DNA of 64,000 nucleotides from contig JARUPZ010000017.1 in assembly GCA_031213475.1 (NCBI GenBank), positions 3,840,849-3,904,848 on the forward strand, read 5' to 3'. A program made the translations under genes and the position numbers. Numbering within the stretch: position 1 is the first letter of the stretch; every line of letters starts with the position of its first letter. Positions 42,794 through 54,567 of the stretch are shown here, one piece after another. This DNA comes from Nereocystis luetkeana (Eukaryota; Sar; Phaeophyceae; Laminariales; Laminariaceae). The notes below the pieces were generated by a model that saw nothing but the letters and a program-made list of their open reading frames with translations, was not told where the DNA came from and did not search any database.

Positions 42794-43240
42794 AAGGAGA
42801 GTTCAAAATCGGACGTTCTCACGAAAAGGACTGCTCGAGCTCTCTTCCAGGTGTTCCTATTACGGGGGACCATAGTTAATAGGACCAAATTTTGTGAGTA
42901 AAAAAAGGGAAATATATAGGTTTTGGTGTGTACCGTAGGTCCTATTAACTATGGTCCCCCGTAATAGCGCACCTCCCCCGTCCGGAACGGGTTAATCCAG
43001 TTTTGATTAATGGGGCGATCGATCTGGCTCGAAACTACACAGGCAACTCGTTTTTCGAGATCTCAGGCAGATACATGAAAATTATCGTGAGTTTGGGGGG
43101 GGAAATGGGTGAATCCTGTCCCATCATGAAAAAGAGTTTCAGGAACCCTACAGGAATGGGCAGGCGCGCTGGAAACCACTGGAAGGGCGCTCGGACAGTT
43201 ATTTTCGATAGAACGTCCGATTTTTAGATCTCCTCCAGTG
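42794..43240. mobile_element. Putative DNA transposon with ~60-bp inverted ends, host of a MITE-A
   Basis: The left arm (AAAATCGGACGTTCTCACGA.. GCTCGAGCTCTCTTCCAG) and right arm (CTGGAAGGGCGCTCGGACAG..GAACGTCCGATTTTTAG) are inverted copies. MITE-A copy A11 (42860-42964) is nested just inside the left arm. Confidence 0.5.
42860..42964. mobile_element. MITE-A copy A11, nested in the 42794-43240 element
   Basis: Near-consensus ends, TA flanks. Confidence 0.8.
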
Positions 43241-43269
43241 AAAATGCTATGTTTAGGTAGGAAAAGAGA

Positions 43270-45570
43270 AGGTCGGGAGAGACTGTGATATTTAGGTCGG
43301 GTTTTCCACAACGTTCGGCCTAGAGAACCTTTTTTTTTCTGGGGGGGTTCTTTGGCCAAATACTTTGGTCGTTTTTTTGGCCCTCGGTATTTGGGCCTTG
43401 AAGGGGCGGAGGATGCCTCAGGAACATGTTGTCAAGTAGGCACGCGTGGGCGTTTAGACAACATGTAGAAACGAGTTGGAAACAGAGTTAGGGACTTGCA
43501 AGGAAGATCCGAATTTCGAAGTTTCAGTAAAGATATGCGGAAACAACAAAACCCAGAGTTTGTTTTTCTCTCGCTTTTGCTTTTTTTGGGTCCAACGACT
43601 TACTACCCCTCACGGAAACGCATGTATTTCTTCCGCAGGTATTTCGGGTACGCGCCAAGACGAGATATCTCATCCGCTTGGAGAAAAACAGTCGTTTTGT
43701 AAATACCGTTTTCCTATGGATCATGCAGCCATCGTACGACGTAGGACCCCGCGCGTGAAATGAAATATTTGTGACGGTTTAAAGGATGTTTTTCGTGGGG
43801 GTGGCTCTCAATTTCGAGGAAACGAAAAGTCCTCGAGAGTCGTTTCTGGCTTCCTACGACTGCTGTCTGGCGCACCCGATGCCCTCACACATCCCATCTG
43901 GAGCGTCCCTCATTTTCGCGGGCTGAAGTTTCCTGCGAGGAGCTGTAGAGGTCCTGAGGTTAGGTCCAAACGTTGAGTTCGGGTTCGTTGTTTTGTCTCA
44001 TTTGGTGCACCCCCAGTTTCGATCACTGCAGCACCTCTGAGTCGAGTTGTGGGCCTCTGTCGAGAAAGCCGCGGGTGCCTAGCTGAGCACAAGCGCAAGC
44101 TGCTGCAATGAAGCTCTCTTGGGTCACACCCGATCTCTGGTAGGCACGAACCAGCCGAATGTACGAACGCAGCGTGTCAGAAAAGCGTCGCCGAATTTGA
44201 ATTCCGAAATAATATACCGGTATACCAGGTAGAGATTAGAGTCACCCGTAAACCCGGGGATGCGGGGAGGATAATATAATTCCTGGCAAAAAACGAAACC
44301 TAGCACCCTTCGTTGATTGGTCGAAAGGGACCCACAAAATACGTTTGCAAGACGTCAAGCTCTTGTCACTCTAACAAATGAGGTGGAATGTTGGACCTTT
44401 GTGCTGTAAAAGTACGAATTGTACTGCGTTGCCTCGTAATTCCTTGCTATAGTTTCAGTATAGGGTCAACTTTCGGCGTTAAACATTGCTTGCTTGGCTT
44501 TGGTCGTACGAAGTCAATTATTTGAGCGTTTGCGCAAAACGTTCCACAGATAAGCCTTGAAGTACCTGGAACGGGTCTGTTTATGAAAACATAAAGCGAA
44601 ATGGTGTATTCCAACAGAGACGTCTGACTATTGTATTGACCCTGTTGGAATCCTGTGGTTGGCCAGGACACGATTTAGCCGCGAGCGCCAGTCCTAGGCA
44701 CTCAACAGGAAAGCAGGCCTTGGCACTCTTTCCCGCTGATCATTATGATCAGTATGATACCAATTACATGGTATGTGGCCTCCAAGTAGCTACTTCATGA
44801 GGCTTTCGTGGCTGACGCAGTTGGAGGTGTTTTTCTTGAACCAGCCTGCACAAACTACATTTATTTCGGCCCCCAAAAACCGTGCACTACCTTCGTGCGT
44901 AACGAACGGGGTGGTGGTCGGGAGTAAGAGGAGTGCTAGGGTTTGGTTGGGAAGTGCTGATTCGGACATAATCAAGTACCAGGTAACAACCAACAACATT
45001 TTCTCCGGCCGAGCCAAGAGCCCTCCGCTCCTCATCTCTCGTTAAGTCGTTTCCTCTTCTCTCGGTGCTGATGTCTTCTTGCCGTTTGAGTATCGTTCGT
45101 CCAACGATTCGATCGCCTTACTATGTGGTGCATATTTTTCTGCCCCTAAACCCGTCTCCTAGTCCCTTCAAACATACTGCGTGACTCTGCGCTCTGTCCA
45201 TGGCTTGTGTGTATTTCATGCGCCTTCCCCGCACGGGCCATCGCGCGCTCTGGTAGCGTCGTGAGGGCGAGCGACGCGTGGCTTTTGATCGATTGAAAAT
45301 AGTCCAAAAACGGTTCTCGGCCCAACACAGTATGGAAACAGGTACTATTAATATATGTATAATGTTATTCGGCCTCTCAAAGGGCTGGTGCGTTGTGGTT
45401 TATGCTTGCATATACCCAGACCGTGCCTGTTCTTGGCTACAAAATGACCAGGCATACCGTTCGGTTGCCTTTGCCCTGCGTAATGCCACTGCTTTTGTCC
45501 TGCCTCCTTTGACCCAAACGCTTTTGACAAAACCCATTCTGTGCTCATCAGGCGTATATATTCCCCTTCG
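43270..45570. repeat. Dispersed repeat J copy 1, interrupted
   Basis: 43280-43430 matches 49330-49440 (CCAAATACTTTG..TATTCGGGCCTTG) and 44350-44790 matches 49500-49930 (TTGGACCTTTGTGC.GTAAAA, GTTGCCTCGTAATT, TGTGGTTGGCCAGGACAC). The roughly 0.9 kb between the two parts in copy 1 is absent from copy 2, so it is probably an insertion. 44800-45570 holds nothing recognised. Confidence 0.55.
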
Positions 45571-45571
45571 G

Positions 45572-45979
45572 TTATACTCTACGGCTGCTGTGGTTGCTGC
45601 TGTTGTTGCTGCTGTTGCTGCTGCTGCTGCTGCCGTTCGTGCTCAGTTGTTGCACCTCCTCTTGTAGAGCTCGCAGCTGGAAGGCAGCATCGACCTCGGC
45701 TTCCTTTGCCTCGGCCTCTCCCTCCATCTGAATTCTCGTCTCTAGGTAATCCTGCCTCAGGCCGATGATCTCATCGTCGCGGTCTCTTGCTCCGTCCTCT
45801 GGTGTCGGCTGGTTTCGCGCTTCTGCGCTGTTAGCCATTGCCGCGGCCTCTGCCGCGGTGGTGAGGGCCGTCTCAACGACTTCTGTACCTCCTGCAGTCC
45901 TGGCCCCGCTGACCTCGGTGTCGGCAGTGAACTGCTCAGCTAGGGTCCCTGTGAATCGTTCATCCGAAAACTCGAACAT
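45572..45979 (-). CDS. Hypothetical coiled-coil ORF, possibly transposon-borne
   Basis: ATG at 45979, 135 codons. Thr/Ala/Glu-rich N-terminus, a charged helical part (DEIIGLRQDYLETRIQMEGE..EVDAAFQLRALQEEVQQL), and a Ser/Asn tail from a TGC/GCTGTT microsatellite. The predicted coiled coil and the position about 3 kb downstream (same strand) of a decayed tyrosine recombinase suggest a gag-like or accessory ORF of a mobile element. That is an inference. Confidence 0.3.
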   Translation of the reverse strand: MFEFSDERFTGTLAEQFTADTEVSGARTAGGTEVVETALTTAAEAAAMANSAEARNQPTPEDGARDRDDEIIGLRQDYLETRIQMEGEAEAKEAEVDAAFQLRALQEEVQQLSTNGSSSSSNSSNNSSNHSSRRV

Positions 45980-46074
45980 CTATCACTCGCCACCGAACGG
46001 GGAGTAGCCCCCCCGGCGGAGCCCCAACCGGCGAGTTCTTCTCAGCACTTGGAACAGTTGCTAGTGTATGCACT

Positions 46075-46290
46075 ATTCCCACTGGTGTGATGGGCTGAGC
46101 CGGGATGGGTTCACGGGCGGGCTCTCATGGTAGCAGGACGCACGAGGTACATGACAGCATGGAGTGGAATACTTACAAGAACAAATGTATTGCGAAGTTG
46201 AATGTGTGGACATGAGCCGAGGTCTAAATGAAATGTTCCCCAGGATGAACACCCCTGTGGTCTCTACAAACTCCCAGACGGTAACACAAC
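46075..46290 (+). repeat. Left flank of FB2, shared with 34620-34863
   Basis: Same sequence family as 34620-34863 (GATGGGCTGAGCCGGGATGG.. GGTCTCTACAAAC), continuous with the tRNA-like segment of FB2. Confidence 0.5.
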
Positions 46291-46639
46291 AATTTCGTGC
46301 GCCTGGTACCCCCAGAAGTCACGGTACTTCGACCGGGGCACGAACCCGGGACCTTCACCATGCCAATACGGTGAATCGACCGACGCGGATATGTACGCGG
46401 CTGTCTGCCAGCCTGTTTATTTGACATTCGCAATAACTCAGGCCGTTAGAAACGCGCCATACGTATCACATAGCCTCACCACCCATCACCATTCCGTCCT
46501 GAAGGTCCAAAACCACCGTATAGTACATGGACACCACCGTCGGGCAACGTTTGTCGCTTCGCGGTACACAAAGGTACGCCCAATACGCAAGCAATCCCAC
46601 ACCGCGCTGACGCTACCGCCGCCAACAACGAGTACGTCA

Positions 46640-46944
46640 CGACGCCTGAGCGACAGCGGCAATAGAACATACGTCCAGCTTGTTGAAGCATCGGGTTCGG
46701 TGGCTGTAGATATTGTGGCATCGTTGTAGCGACACCAGCTGTCGTTCATATCGAGCGCGAAAGCCATGTAATGCCGCGTGTGTGCTGTGCCGCCGTGGTG
46801 CGCGACCACTTGCAGGTAGTAGATCGCAGGTGTGTGGACCTGTCGTGAAAGGGCCAGCGTCGACGACGATGAGGAAATCCACCAGGTGCGTAAGCTTGCC
46901 CCGCACGAACCCACCATTACTCTTCGTAATTGAAGAGACCACAC
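46640..46944 (-). pseudogene. Ubiquitin-specific protease fragment (FB2 arm 1)
   Basis: Reads YYLQVVAHHGGTAHTRHYMA and SWCRYNDATISTATEPD in one frame. The Gly before the catalytic His is Arg here (TRHY). The central part with ITK.NGGFVRGKLTHLVDF is in another frame, so the copy is broken. Confidence 0.55.
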
Positions 46945-47039
46945 TGCAGAAGCAGCTGGTCGGGGCCGGGTGGGGCTTACTTTATTGAGTTGTTCCAGAA
47001 AAAAAAGTGTTTCCCGGCCCCGACCAGCTGCTTCTGCAG

Positions 47040-47280
47040 TGTGGTCGCTTCAATTACGAAGCGTAATGGTGGGTTTGTGAGGGAGAAGCTCACCTACCTT
47101 CTGGATTTCCTCACTGTCGTCGACGCTGGCCCTTTCACGACAGCCAAAGAAGATCCACGAACGTGCAATCTACGACCTGCAAGCAGCCGTGTACAACCGT
47201 GGCACAGCATGCACTAGGCATTACGTGGCCTTCGTCATCGACACTAGTGGCGGCTGGTGTCGCTACAACGATACCTAGGT
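47040..47280 (+). pseudogene. Ubiquitin-specific protease fragment (FB2 arm 2)
   Basis: Reads IYDLQAAVYNRGTACTRHYV then WCRYNDT and a stop. An earlier part (ITKRNGGFVREKLTYLLDFL) is in a different frame. Confidence 0.5.
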
Positions 47281-47369
47281 GCGTACAGCCACCGAAGCCG
47301 ATGCTTCAGCAGGCGGGGCGTATGTTCTATCGTACGCCAAGCGGCACATAGCGGTGCTGCTAGGGCGTT

Positions 47370-47610
47370 GCCGTTAGTGTCGCGTACGAAGGCCGTGTAA
47401 TGCCACGTGTGTGCTGTGCCGCTGTGGTGCACGACCACTTGCAGGTAGTAGATCGCAGGTGTGTGGACCTGTCGTGAAAGGACCAGCGTCGACGACGATG
47501 AGGAAATCCACCAGGTGTGTGAGCTCGCCCCTCACGAACCCATCAATCCGCTTCGTAATTGAAGAGACCACACTGCAGAAGCAGCTGGTCAGGGCCGGGT
47601 GGGGCTTATT
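47370..47610 (-). pseudogene. Ubiquitin-specific protease fragment (FB2 arm 3, short)
   Basis: Minus-strand copy of the central part (ITKRIDGFVRGELTHLVDFL) and the start of the His-box region; it is truncated before WCRYND. Confidence 0.45.
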
Positions 47611-47689
47611 GTGTGGAGTTGTCCAGAAAAAAAAGTTCCTCCCGGCCCGGACCAGTAGCTGCTTCTGCAGCGTGGTCGCTTCAATTACG

Positions 47690-47911
47690 AAGCGTAATGG
47701 TGGGTTCGTGAGGGAGAAGCTCACCTACCTTCTGGATTTCCTCACTGTCGTCGACGCTGGCCCTTTCACGACAGCCGAAGAAGATCCACGCACGTGCAAT
47801 CTACGACCTGCAAGCAGTCGTGGACAACCGTGGCACAGCATGCACAGGGCATTACATGGCCTTCCGGATCGACACTAACGGCGGCTGGTGTCGCTACAAC
47901 GATACCTAGGT
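47690..47911 (+). pseudogene. Ubiquitin-specific protease fragment (FB2 arm 4)
   Basis: Reads IYDLQAVVDNRGTACTGHYM then GGWCRYNDT and a stop at the same place as arm 2. Arms 2 and 4 are therefore closer to each other than to FB1, supporting tandem duplication of an inverted pair. Confidence 0.5.
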
Positions 47912-48200
47912 GCGTACAGCCACCGAAACCGACGCTTCAACAGACGGGGCGTATGTTCTATCGTACGCCAAGCAGCCCGGGGCGGGCGTTTGCATAGGCG
48001 TTGCGATGTATGCGTTGGCGATGGTGGCAGGGTGTCTTTTTTTGCGTATTGATCTTTACCTCGAAGACATATGCTGTCCGGCGGCGATGCCCATAGACTA
48101 TGAGATGATTGTTTTTCGCAGGACGGAATGGGGATGGGACCGAGTGATACTTAATGTGCGTTTCGACGGTCTGGGGTGTTGGCGAATGCCCACGATTCAG

Positions 48201-48811
48201 TAACATTTCGTGGTCACCTCAACTCCTATATATGTTTGAGAATAATGAGGCCTCCTGCTGCGATCAGCCGGTGACTCCCACCCAAGGGCTACGAGTACTA
48301 CCCCCTCGTTGATTCAAGCGAGAATCAACGCGGCACCTCGTCGCACAGCGCAGTGGCCCCGGTTGAATAGATACGACGAAACGAACAGAGATCGATGTCG
48401 CTGTCGGCGTATCTCGCGCACAACGACGGATGAGATGGCCTGTTGTACCTAAGCGTTAGTTCTTGCCTCCTGCCGCTGTAGGCCGCTGGTTGAGCAAGTG
48501 CCCTTCATGGTATCTCGCTTTCTCCTCCTGAACCTCCTGCAGGTTTTCTCCCTATCCGGGGATGCTCTTGATGCGTCCCCGGATTTGGTTCCGGAAATAA
48601 CCGCAGCAACAATTTGTCGTAGCTTTACCTCGTATATAGTTTGCGATTAATATGGCCTGTCTGCTGCGGGATGAAATCACACTCATCGTTGTGGTCTACT
48701 GTCTCTTGTCTCACTGCCGTCGTGCATTCGTCTCTTGCTCTCCTTTTCGCTGATACTCTTGGTGTCATTATTCTGCCCATATATCTACCTTGGCCTCTAA
48801 TGGATTCGGCT
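48201..48811. other. No gene recognised between FB2 and the recombinase remnant
   Basis: Contains a short inverted repeat CCGGGGATG / GTCCCCGG at 48556-48582 and otherwise unique sequence. It may be the 3' part of the recombinase element. Confidence 0.35.
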
Positions 48812-49200
48812 TCAGTTACCCCGTCGGGACGCTGTATACGAAAGTGCAAGATGTTCGGACAGCGGTAGGGCATCCTTCTCGGTGAACACTGTTTCTCGAG
48901 ACTTCTCCACACCTGCCGCCGCCGCTGTTACGCCTACATATCTGCGCGCGACAGTGGCGGACTTCCAGCCCACATGTTCGTAGAGAACGTCCATGACCGC
49001 AACGTCCATGTTATGGCCCGCCGCCCCTCCCATCCGAAAGGAGTGCATCGTGTACCGCTTATTTTTCCATGCCAGCCTCTCGCAAAGGGGTCTTGAGGTT
49101 GGTGGTCATCTGTGCTGCCGTCAGCGCCACGCTCCCCTCCTCCCCGCCCTCTATTAATATAACGCTCGGTAACAGGAACCTCAACCTCTCAACGAGTGAG
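48812..49200 (-). pseudogene. Tyrosine recombinase C-terminal fragment, frameshifted
   Basis: The minus strand encodes MTTNLKTPLREAGMEK, then after a one-base frame change at an A5 run (near 49063) RYTMHSFRMGGAAGHNMD and VLYEHVGWKSATVARRY. HSFR (the HxxR box), the G.....HVGWKS block and the final Tyr are the catalytic C-terminal signature of tyrosine recombinases, as in Crypton, DIRS or Ngaro elements. The N-terminal half and any reverse transcriptase are not visible. The break and the adjacent repeats point to a dead mobile element. Confidence 0.6.
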
Positions 49201-49259
49201 CATTGCATGGATTCCGCCCCATGTTGATGCTAAACCATGGCTGGGACCGCACAGATTTC

Positions 49260-49930
49260 GCAGCAAATAAAAAAACGTCTGGTTCTGAGCTCTTCTCGGG
49301 TGAAATTGATCAAGATCAGATTTACCGTAACGTTCGGCGTAGCGAACGGTGATTTTTTGGGAGGTTACTTCCCCAAATACTTTGTCGTCGTCCCCCTCCA
49401 CCCTCCGATATTCGGGCCTTGAGGAACCCCAGATTCCTGGCGAAAAAACAAACCAACCACTTAAACCTCTGGGTCGAGAGGCGATACGAGAACACGTGCG
49501 CAAAACTTCAAGCTCTTTATCTACCAAATGGCGTGGAAAGTTGGACCTTTGTGCGGTAAAAGTGAAAATTGTACGGTGTTGCCTCGTAATTATATTGTTT
49601 CAGTATAGGATCAACTATTGACATTGAACAGTACTTGGTTTTGGGCCCGCGCAGTCAGTTCTTCGAACGTTCGCCCAAAACGTTTCAAAGACATGCTTCG
49701 GAGTACCTGAACTCGGTTTCGGTATGAAAAAAACGACGAATGAAGTGGTTTCTTCCTGCGGAGATGCCTAATTGTTGTTGACCCTTTTGAAGACCTGTGG
49801 TTGGCCAGGACACCGTACAATATAACGCCAGCCCTAGGCCCTCACCAAGAAAACGGGCCAAATAACACCCCCGTTCCGCTGATCACTACGGTCAGTACCA
49901 TACCAAACATTTGACATTCAGGTAGCATCT
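49260..49930. repeat. Dispersed repeat J copy 2
   Basis: Continuous version of the repeat at 43.3-44.8 kb, next to the tyrosine recombinase remnant. It may be part of the same dead element. Confidence 0.5.
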
Positions 49931-50021
49931 GCATGACGTTTGTCCTATCCTTTATGGATAATCTTCCTTCAGTTTTCTCTCTGTCTTGGCGTTCCTTCGA
50001 GGCGTCGTAACCCCACTGTTA

Positions 50022-50125
50022 TTACGGGAGACCATAGTTAATAGGACCAAATATTGTTAGTAAAATGGGTAAATATATAGGTTTTTATGTATACCATAGG
50101 TCCTATTAACTATGGTCCCCCGTAA
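50022..50125. mobile_element. MITE-A copy A12
   Basis: Near-consensus; left end TTACGGGAGACC has one change. Confidence 0.8.
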
Positions 50126-50445
50126 TAGGAGGCATGGGAGGAAGTTGCGAGGAGCCGCATCTTCAACTCATGCTCAGTTCGTGGAAACCGTGTTCCCCTG
50201 AATTCCCCATGCGTCTGCATATATAGCTCATCCGGGTGGGCTAGTGTTATGGCCTGGAAGGTCGGTCAATCTCTAGGAATTCAATACGAGCTGGTTCCAG
50301 CCACAGACAGAGGATTCCGGCTTCGAAACTTAGCGCCGTAGTTTTTGAGAGGTGGGACAGAAAAAAAGGCACGGGTTTTCTTCACGGCAATGTGAAAAAA
50401 ACTAAGGGCTCGTTTCTTTTATTCGTTTATTTTTGTCGTTCGTAA

Positions 50446-51292
50446 GACCTATGCCAATGGTGCAGCCAAGTTTCAATAAAAAGTTTGAATTTCAAAGATA
50501 CCCGCCAAAACCTTTCAGAACACGCTTCCTATGGGCCACGTAAAAAAAAAAAGCTCCTAACTTTTGGAAAAGCCCGGAAAAAGCAAATCGGGGGGCGATG
50601 TTGGCCCAACATCGGCTTGAGAAAAACTCAGGCCGATCTTAGGTTCGAAGCGGCGAGATTCCGAGTCCTCAACAGACATCGATCCACAAAACCAACGATT
50701 GCGTCATGAATTCTGAACGGGGTGCGCTCGTTAGGGGCTCCGACCCACGCTAGGGTCAATGTCTTCACACCATGGCCGGTGCCATGTGGCGGGAGCTGAC
50801 CAGGCGTATGATAAAAAAACATTTGGCCGCTGGTTTGCACAAAACAGAAGACAAAACTTCTCCATCCGTCTCGAATGGCAAAAAATAGACTTTTTTCAGG
50901 TTTGGGAGGATACCGTAGGACGCCGTTGGCAAGCTCTCGCCCCCTAGACCATGGGTCACCTGATATCTTCGAGGCCGTCATCTATATTCGCTGGCCTTGC
51001 CAGATCCTGAGCGGGTTGGCCGTGGACTGAGTCTATGTCGAGATCGAGCGTCGATCGTCGCACGAGCTGGTTTCTATCACCGTGTTGACAATTTGCAACC
51101 AGAAAAAAGAAATTGCGCCGCCTGCAGCCGTTGGGGGGAAAATAAATACCTGGTACCTTGTACCAGGTAAAAAATAAAAGTTTTTTCTCTTTTTTTCCCA
51201 CAGCAGCGGTACGAGAAATTTTTCGGCTTTTTATTTTAAACCATATGTTTGAAAAAAAACTTTTGAACTTCGCTGTACCATTGGCATAGGTC
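50446..51292. mobile_element. PIF/Harbinger-like non-autonomous element, copy 2
   Basis: Over 90 percent alike copy 1 by eye along 0.84 kb, same termini, and TAA at 50443-50445 and 51293-51295. It differs by a segment near 51147-51169 carrying two TACCWGGTA palindromes that copy 1 lacks. Confidence 0.7.
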
Positions 51293-51299
51293 TAAGGCG

Positions 51300-52497
51300 C
51301 AATTGTACGATTTTTAGGGATGTTTCGGCATCTTTATTCGCAACTGACGCACGAAAAAAAAGCAACCCTCACATTTTTCATGTTGCTATGAAGAACAACC
51401 GTGCCAAGTTTTGTTTCCCTACTCTGAACAAACTTGGCACAATGATGCGAATCTGCGTCACGAAAATGATTCCATGCAGTGTGTAAGAAAACAAGCAATT
51501 TTAGCCAGAAACAGGCCAAAAATGGACCTAAACCAGGCCTCAAGTAGGCCTAATTTGCCGGGAGGGGGGGGGGTCTGAACTACAGTGCATCGAATATCCA
51601 AGACATTGCTTTAAACCAAGTGTGCGGGTGCTGTAAAATTACGAGTTGAGCAACGTAAGTCGTCAGATGGTCAATAAAAGGGCAAAGCATACAAAAAATG
51701 CTGATTTACGTCTACAATCCTAAAAAATTGAATTTCTATATTCTTGGTTTACTCGCACGCCTGCTCAAGTAAAGTTATTAGAGTGTCAACAGTTATCCAC
51801 ATCTCACGAAGCACAGCTCTGATTTACAAACTAGTTTGCAAAACCTCTGCGCCGATGTGTTCCCCCTGTTGATGTGGTCATGAGCGTCTATTTAGTGTTG
51901 ACTAATCCGACGTATCCATTGTTTGAGGGCCCGAAGGTGAAATGTTAGGCATCCTACTTGAACTGCAGAAACTCGTACGGGAACGGAGGACCGGTACACA
52001 GGTCGCCCTGCACTATATGGGCGTGAAACAATTCCTGTGGAGGCGTTACGCACTGTATCAAATCCCACGAGGTGTCGACAACCTCTCAATTCGATACGAG
52101 TTACGGTGTGCTACACTGTTCAATGTTCCCACAGGGATGCGTAGACGCCCACATTGTGCAAAGGGGGGATCCTAGCCACCCTGCTTACGTATTGCTTGGG
52201 AGGCCTTGTTCGATGAGAAACAAGGGGCACGTAAGACGAACATCGAGTCTTCTCTCTCAGGGCTCCATCGCAACCATATTTTGGCAGAAAAAGCTGCCGT
52301 TTTTTATTTCTCGAAGTAACCTGTACACAAGCGAGAAAAAACGCCGTCCTGCTCAATAGGAAAGCCTGGTAGGGGAAACTTTTTTGCCTCGATAGCAGTC
52401 ACCTTACATTCGCCCCCTAAAATGCGCCATCAACCGAGCTGATTGGTGAGGCCGATACTGTGGTCGGCATGTTTTAATATAGCACGCCTCGTACGGA
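51300..52497. other. No gene seen
   Basis: AT-rich sequence without recognised repeats apart from a G9 run at 51563. Short frames on both strands lack splice partners. Confidence 0.45.
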
Positions 52498-54040
52498 TAA
52501 TGTACAGATAGATCATGATCTACAGATATAACATGATCTATAGATCATCTAGTTCCCCACCTGCCTTGTGAGGGGTTGTGCAGGATTTGCCTTGTAGGGC
52601 AGATCCAACCCAGGAAACATGTGGTACAGTAGATCATCATGCAGATTATACGGCTCCCACTTGACATCATGAGCTAGATCATACAAGGTCGGGAATGGAT
52701 GATCTATCTGCCTTGAAATATCTACGACATAGATAATGAATTGTGGGAATGATCTGTAGATGATCTCTCCGAATTGTGCAATATTGAAGAAAACATAAAA
52801 CAGAGAAGGAATTGTTCGCGATGTCCCAGCAGCAAGCATAAGCATGCAACATATACCCGTCGCAGGATCTTTATCCTCATAGGACACCCGGGGATGTACC
52901 CCAGATGTCCCCTGCCTAACGCAAATCGCGTAAGTCCGTCACTTCCCTTACACAATTCCGAAAAGGTTACCAAAGACAGGTTCAAAACGGGTTCATCAAG
53001 GAAGGGTGTACTACTGTATGGTTTATATAATGTAAAGACAAACGACAGCGTTGTACACACCGAGCAGATGATCGACTCCCACTTCATGATCTAGATGCTT
53101 CAGGGAAAACACATGCCTGATCTGTGTGGTCTAGCTCTCGTGCTGCCGGGTGGGAGACGTAATTATCTGCATGATCTGTTGTAGCACGTATTTCCTGGGT
53201 TGGACGTGTACTGTGCAGACCCTGCACAGGATTTCTTAACAGCAGGCTAGGATCTATAGATGATCTGTGAAATATCTATTTGTTGATGACTTATCCGATC
53301 TGTTTGATCCATCTGATCTATCTAATCCATCTGAGTTATGTGATCTATTACGGGGGACCATAGTTAATAGGACCTGTGGTATACATAAAAACCTATATAT
53401 TCAACCATTTCTACTAACAATATTTGGTCCTATTAACTATGGACCCCCGTAATATCTGATCTATCTGATTCATCTCTCTGATCCGTGTGCAACGTTGGAA
53501 GCACGCCATCTTTGCAAACTTGGTGATGAGACAAATCGCACGCGTTCTACCTTCCTTGTGAAGCATTCAATGCTCTAGTGAAGTGCAGCGCCAACGACAT
53601 CTGTTGCCGCGCTGTTCCCCAGCGTGCTGCCTCCCTGTTTTGGTTGGGCGGTCGGTCGAACGGGGAGAGTATCAATCGCAGATAACGACGGGTATACGAC
53701 GTCATGAGTAAATCGCAAAACCTTTTCGCAACCATTTTGCGAGTGACTAATATATCGTGAAGGATACAATAGTCGACGCCTCGGACAGATCATGATATAT
53801 CTATCTACAGTGGATCATCTAGATCCCAACCTGCCTTTATATACGTTGTGCAGGAACTGCATAGTACAGATTATACCCAGGAAACTTGTGCTAGATCCTG
53901 TAGACTACACGTTTCCCACCCGGCGACAACGGCTAGATCATACAGATCATGATGTATCTGTCCTGAAAGATCCAGATCATGAACTGGGAATGACCTGTGG
54001 ACGATCTGTCCGAAACCATCTAGATCATGAAGTGGGAATC
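52498..54040. repeat. Cluster of three GATC-rich repeats
   Basis: 52498-52760, 53085-53480 (split by MITE-A copy A13) and 53785-54040, in alternating orientation. Confidence 0.55.
53348..53452. mobile_element. MITE-A copy A13, inside a GATC-rich repeat
   Basis: Inserted at GATCTA|..|TATCTGATC of the GATC-rich repeat, with TA at both ends. Confidence 0.8.
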
Positions 54041-54567
54041 CGTGATCTGTTCGGTTCGGCGTTTTGTTTTGTCAGATTTCGTATTACAGTAGGTATGATA
54101 TCTCCGGAAAAGGACACGAGCACAGCAGTAGCTGTTCTGTGTTTAGCTGCATTGTAAGCTGTGCCCTGTCGGAACGCCAAACAAGAAAAGGATGTACTCG
54201 TTTATAGAGGCTGTCTGAGTGGTTCTGTGGTTTATCCTCCATAAACGAACACAATGGTAAGAAACTGGAAACCCAGACGAGGCCGGATTGTACTCTAGAG
54301 ATCGGGTGCGTTCCACACGAATCTTCGTGAAATCGTCCCTTCCCGGCCTTTGTATTTTCCTGCTGCTCGTATTCACATTTCTTGCTTCCATGTTTGTGGG
54401 TGTCCTGTGCTGCGATAGGAGTATATGAAACATCTGCACTAACGGTTTCTTCGGCGCCCGCCCTGCACCACCCCCTGTCCCCTCATGATACCGCCTCCAG
54501 TGCTCCGAACCTTCCTCAGCCGTTCTTCAACATCGCCAGAGGAATGCTGCTCCTCGATAAACCCGAC

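Larger units (their letters stand above)
46290..48200. mobile_element. Foldback-like element FB2: four alternating ubiquitin-protease arms
   Basis: Arms alternate in orientation: minus 46480-46960, plus 46990-47350, minus 47365-47610, plus 47640-48190. The two centres (near 46980 and 47625) have the same inverted CCCGGCCC..GACCAG..CTGCTTCTGCAG sequence. This looks like a foldback element that has been duplicated head to tail. A tRNA-like segment (46320-46390, box B type GGGTTCGTGCCCC on the minus strand) flanks the left end, as in FB1. Confidence 0.6.
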
